Source: Flagellimonas sp. 389
Lineage (GTDB): Bacteria; Bacteroidota; Bacteroidia; Flavobacteriales; Flavobacteriaceae
Direction: 5' to 3'
Assembly: GCF_018449435.1 (NCBI RefSeq)
Contig: NZ_JAHCMU010000012.1
Span: 92,595-156,594, forward strand
Length of the DNA stretch: 64,000 nucleotides
Shown here: positions 60,828 to 64,000 of the stretch, piece by piece
Layout: each line of letters starts with the position of its first letter
How positions within the stretch are numbered: the first letter of the stretch is position 1
The notes under the pieces: model-generated
What the model was told of the DNA's origin: nothing
Seen by the model: only the letters and a program-made list of their open reading frames with translations
The model's database searches: none
Position numbers and translations under genes: made by a program

Positions 60828-61547
60828 CTATTCACATTGATTTAAATGAAGACTATACTCCCCATTCTCATATATTAGCTCAACTTGACCTATTTCATCT
60901 CTATTAGGATCAATAAGATAGTTTAAAAAAATCCTTCCATTCTTTATTTCATAAAAACTATGCCATTCATACCAATCTTCATAAAAGAGACATCCTTTCG
61001 AAAGAAACTTTCGCTTAATACCATCTTCAGTTATTTCGAAAATTCCGACTTTATATCCTCCTTCGGAGTAATAAACAACTATATATTCATCTTTCTTAAT
61101 ATTTTCAATAATTCCAGCAGGGAAATATGTTTCATGCCCTTCACCAAACTTATCATAGAAGGTTTTATACTCTATACCTATTTTATCTAAAAAGTCATAT
61201 TCTTTTTCACTTTTCTTTATTAAAAAGAATTCACCACTATAATTAACAATAAATGTCAAAGTTGATATATCTAATTCTTTTTCAATCTTTTTGTGCTTCT
61301 GTATTACTGTGTCTTTTTTTGAATCAAAATATTTATAATCCTGTATAGATAAAAGAATTGTGTCTTGATTCATAACCAGATAAGATTGATATGACTTTTT
61401 GCGTGGTCTGAATTTCGTAGAATCCCCATAAACACCTATCAATCTATAGGTCGTATCAAAAGTTTTTGGATTATCCTTATCTTTTTCTTGTCCTTCTGCG
61501 CAACAAGAAATACTAAAAAAAATTATTAATGCTAAAATATATTTCAT
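60828..61547 (-). CDS. AT-rich small lipoprotein of unknown function, possible immunity protein
   Basis: 239 residues, lipoprotein signal MKYILALIIFFSISCCAEG (lipobox SISC). The mature sequence is rich in Lys, Tyr and Glu (YLVMNQDTILLSIQDYKYF, LTFIVNYSGEFFLIKKSEKEY, EYIVVYYSEGGYKVGIFEIT), with an acidic C-terminal half (FYEDWYEWHSFYEIKNGR). Sampled lines average roughly 25% G+C against about 40-45% in neighbours, suggesting recent arrival. It begins ten bases after the M23 peptidase gene. Position and location fit a periplasmic protector against that enzyme, but that is inference; I do not recognise the family. Confidence 0.65.
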   Translation of the reverse strand: MKYILALIIFFSISCCAEGQEKDKDNPKTFDTTYRLIGVYGDSTKFRPRKKSYQSYLVMNQDTILLSIQDYKYFDSKKDTVIQKHKKIEKELDISTLTFIVNYSGEFFLIKKSEKEYDFLDKIGIEYKTFYDKFGEGHETYFPAGIIENIKKDEYIVVYYSEGGYKVGIFEITEDGIKRKFLSKGCLFYEDWYEWHSFYEIKNGRIFLNYLIDPNRDEIGQVELIYENGEYSLHLNQCE

Positions 61548-61557
61548 GAGTAGATTT

Positions 61558-63066
61558 TTAAAAATTGATTACTTTAAAATATTCTAATGGCGGTTTTCTA
61601 ATACTGAATCCTTTATTCTTATCGGGCCATTTTTGTGTCAAAATCTCTAAATGTAAGTGATATTCACCCTCAGGAAGATTTTTTCCATTTCCAGTAATTC
61701 CTGTTCTTCCAAGAGAATCTCCAATTTTTACTTGATCTCCATTTTTGACATCTACACTGCTTAAATGAGCATAGATTACATACACATCTTCTTCTTTTCC
61801 TGTTTTAAGGTTTTTTAGCTTACCCTCTACACTAATTATTTTTCCATATCCTGACATCATTCCAGAGTATACATAAACAGTTCCATTAACAGCACTATAA
61901 ATTGCGGTGTTTTCTGTAGCTAACAAATCAACTCCCATGTGTGCCTTGTTTTTTCCCTGAACAACATATATGGGATTATTATGAGAACACGTTCGCCCAT
62001 CAAAATATCTTACGCAACCGAACTTTCCTACATGTTCTTGTAGATTCCCTCCCGAAAACTTACGCAACTCCATGACTGCTAAAGGATTGTTATTGATAAA
62101 ATCATCTTCTTTAACCAAGTTTCCTCCATAACTCTTATAATCCACTACGCTATTAATATAATACTGCGTACGATCTTGGTTATCACAGACCAAGCCAAAT
62201 TGCTTGTCCACCAAATAGGGGTTTTTATGGAACTCGCTTAATTTTATGGCATTGAATACCTTCGTCACTTCATCTTCCTCATACCAAGCACCAAACTCTG
62301 CGAAATGGAGCAAGTAAAACATCTTACCCGCCGTGATATTTTCAGTCATTTCACCCCCACCATCCACTCGCCGTGGTATTTGCATTTTCCGTGTGGCATC
62401 AATTTTCAAAAGGTCCAAACGGATGTCCCATATATTTGCATTGTCATTTACACTTTTAAAAGTGGTCTGTTTGTTTTCAATTTTGTTATAAGCCTCTTCC
62501 ATTGCGGCAACCAAACGTTGTTGATATTGGGAGCGTAGATTCCCCAAAAGACTTTCCATCAAAGCTTCGTATTCGTCAAAAAGGTTGGTAACCTCCGTAT
62601 CGACCTTGCCAAATTCCATCTTTTTGTTTTTTAAATTTTCTTCAGTCGTGGCAATGGCTGTAGAATCAATGGATAATGTATCCGCTTTCAGTGCATTACG
62701 CTCTTTCGTCAAGGTTTTCACTTCGTTTGTCAACCGCGCCCATTCTTTTGCTTTGACATCAAGAGCCTCCAGCTTTTGTCTTGATTCTTTCAAGCTCTCT
62801 TCTTTTAAGGCCATCAGTTTACCTATGCCAAAAGCTTCTGATTTGTAAAGTGGAATTTCACAATCAATTTGCTTTAAATCTATGCGAACTTTTACCTCTT
62901 TATCATCCTCCTTTAGCACCAGATAGTAGGTGGCCGTTTTCTTTTTGGTGGCCCGTACTTCTTTCATCAAAGCTCCCACATTGGTATAAATGGTATCCTT
63001 GGGTTTTGGGTACGCATGGCATAAGAGCCCTGTACATAGCATAATAATAGTGGTCAAGTTTTTCAT
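61558..63066 (-). CDS. Exported M23 family metallopeptidase with coiled-coil N-terminal region
   Basis: 502 residues. Signal MKNLTTIIMLCTGLLCHAYP; a long coiled coil (about 85-205); a central segment (MFYLLHFAEFGAWYEEDEV, VVDYKSYGGNLVKEDDF); then the M23 domain. Zinc ligands are complete: His376 and Asp380 in KAHMGVDLL, and His470/His472 in EYHLHLE, with YAHLSS (His434) between and VYSGMMSGYGKII. These enzymes cut peptide crosslinks of peptidoglycan. The part coding the M23 domain is about 31% G+C by hand count in sampled lines, against about 40% in the N-terminal part. Starts one base after the preceding gene's stop. Confidence 0.85.
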   Translation of the reverse strand: MKNLTTIIMLCTGLLCHAYPKPKDTIYTNVGALMKEVRATKKKTATYYLVLKEDDKEVKVRIDLKQIDCEIPLYKSEAFGIGKLMALKEESLKESRQKLEALDVKAKEWARLTNEVKTLTKERNALKADTLSIDSTAIATTEENLKNKKMEFGKVDTEVTNLFDEYEALMESLLGNLRSQYQQRLVAAMEEAYNKIENKQTTFKSVNDNANIWDIRLDLLKIDATRKMQIPRRVDGGGEMTENITAGKMFYLLHFAEFGAWYEEDEVTKVFNAIKLSEFHKNPYLVDKQFGLVCDNQDRTQYYINSVVDYKSYGGNLVKEDDFINNNPLAVMELRKFSGGNLQEHVGKFGCVRYFDGRTCSHNNPIYVVQGKNKAHMGVDLLATENTAIYSAVNGTVYVYSGMMSGYGKIISVEGKLKNLKTGKEEDVYVIYAHLSSVDVKNGDQVKIGDSLGRTGITGNGKNLPEGEYHLHLEILTQKWPDKNKGFSIRKPPLEYFKVINF

Positions 63067-63067
63067 T

Positions 63068-64000
63068 TTAAAAAAGTTCTAAGGTTAGGGCAATTTTTTC
63101 TGAGATAATTTGAACGATCAATTCCTTTACTTCGATGGTAAGTTCTTCATTTGATGCGCCATCATCGAGCCGTGTGTAGATATAAACCCCTAAGGTCTCT
63201 CCTTCGTTTTCGAGAAGATTCCCCAATTTTGTAGTCCCTTCTTCGGTCTGTAGATTGGTCGCGATATATTTTAAAGCGGTCCAACGTTCATATTCAAAAT
63301 GGTCAATCTGTTCCTGTTCCGATGTTTGGATTTCCTCAAATTCCATAGCCTCTGAGATCTGGTCAAGATTGTTACTGGAAAGCTGTAAACTTTCGTTGGC
63401 TTCTTTTTCTACTACGCTTTCCTCCCCGTAGCCTTCCAATCCGTTTTCCAAACGATCGTTGCTTTCAATTACAATTTGTCGTAATGCCTCTTCAATAATT
63501 GAAGCGTAGGCATCTATGAAATCATCTCGCTCATTTTCCGCTTCCCGTAAATCATTTTGTGCAGAAACAAACTCATTTTCAGCTTCCGATGCCATTGCTT
63601 GATTTCCATTTTGGATGGCTGCATCATATGAATTCTTAGCCTCCAACATTCTATTCGAGGCATCTTCTATAGCACTGGCAAGTGGTTCGGGAAGTTCCGC
63701 TCTGGCCTGTTCAACAAGAAGTTCGGTAAGGTTTTCAATATTCTGTTTTGTTGTTCTATCTATCTCCGCATTCAAAAGCTGATCAAACAACTCTTCAAAT
63801 GTTTGGGCTATGGCATCAACTACTTCCCCTACCGTCTCCACCACATCCCCCGTATCCACAATGTTCCGTAGGGTAGGGTCATACTCGGTCACCACAGTGC
63901 CCTGCAGCAATTGGCGGTCAGTATTCAAAAGGATATTGTCGTAATGTACCGCCAGTTTTATATTGCCCAGATAAGGAATGCGCACAAAGCCCTTGCCGCT
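63068..64000 (-). CDS. C-terminal part of a large protein, 5' end beyond the window
   Basis: The frame is open to base 64000 and continues outside (SGKGFVRIPYLGNIKL precedes the first possible GTG), so the true start is not seen. Visible 310 residues: a beta-rich stretch (NIKLAVHYDNILLNTDRQLLQGTVV) typical of long exported Bacteroidota proteins, then a mostly helical, very acidic region with probable coiled coil (DASNRMLEAKNSYDAAIQNG, NEFVSAQNDLREAENERDDF) and a final helix IVQIISEKIALTLELF. One base separates it from the M23 gene. Function unknown; likely the head of the same transcript. Confidence 0.7.
   Translation of the reverse strand, partial: SGKGFVRIPYLGNIKLAVHYDNILLNTDRQLLQGTVVTEYDPTLRNIVDTGDVVETVGEVVDAIAQTFEELFDQLLNAEIDRTTKQNIENLTELLVEQARAELPEPLASAIEDASNRMLEAKNSYDAAIQNGNQAMASEAENEFVSAQNDLREAENERDDFIDAYASIIEEALRQIVIESNDRLENGLEGYGEESVVEKEANESLQLSSNNLDQISEAMEFEEIQTSEQEQIDHFEYERWTALKYIATNLQTEEGTTKLGNLLENEGETLGVYIYTRLDDGASNEELTIEVKELIVQIISEKIALTLELF

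Overview
The window looks like a chromosomal segment of a marine-type member of the Flavobacteriaceae (Bacteroidota). The evidence is AT-rich DNA, promoters of the TAnnTTTG type with little Shine-Dalgarno signal, and family-specific genes: PorD-type DUF4835, DUF6913, DUF6095, DUF4294, DUF4249 next to a TonB-dependent receptor, SprB repeats with a type IX secretion sorting tail, and a monomeric isocitrate dehydrogenase. No tRNA, rRNA, CRISPR array, insertion sequence or prophage was seen. Layout: 1-9.4 kb is a minus-strand housekeeping run (DUF6913, dapA, bamD, an RpoZ-like omega subunit, coaBC, porD-like, recN, fabI, a GT2 glycosyltransferase, a YbbR protein cut by the window edge). 9.4-11.1 kb is a 5'-nucleotidase split over two adjacent genes. 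11.1-18.3 kb is a duplicated and rearranged lipoprotein region: two paralogous BspA/DUF285-type lipoproteins (seven and eight 25-residue repeats), an unrelated lipoprotein that has acquired the same upstream region, and an MBL-fold hydrolase. 18.4-36.8 kb is housekeeping again (ligA, prmC, ribD, dnaA, mltG, dapF, an HtrA protease, GAPDH, trmD), including a GNAT gene broken by one stop codon and a palindromic repeat inserted in frame in prmC. 36.9-50.1 kb holds rplS, a 620-bp gap with a candidate structured RNA, icd, a DUF4249/TonB-receptor pair, a GntP permease, an M42 peptidase and hisS. 50.2-64 kb is an accessory cluster of large exported proteins: a SprB-repeat T9SS cargo, a fibronectin-type lipoprotein, a 1621-residue exported protein, an AT-rich small lipoprotein, an M23 peptidase and the C-terminal end of a further protein that runs off the window. 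The most interesting signals: (1) direct repeats with exact 21-bp spacing, read on the minus strand as TCCGTTCAT/ATCCGTCAA, resembling LytTR-family binding sites. They occur as triplets upstream of all three lipoprotein genes at 13-16.6 kb and as a pair upstream of the 1621-residue protein gene at 60.6 kb, suggesting one regulator controls two distant exported-protein loci. (2) The M23 peptidase changes composition towards its catalytic C-terminus and is followed by a very AT-rich small lipoprotein, the layout of a peptidoglycan-targeting toxin with a periplasmic immunity protein; this is inference. (3) A multi-stem structured region with its own terminator lies between rplS and icd. (4) Copied gene ends at 13.4 kb and 15.3 kb record how the lipoprotein block was duplicated.
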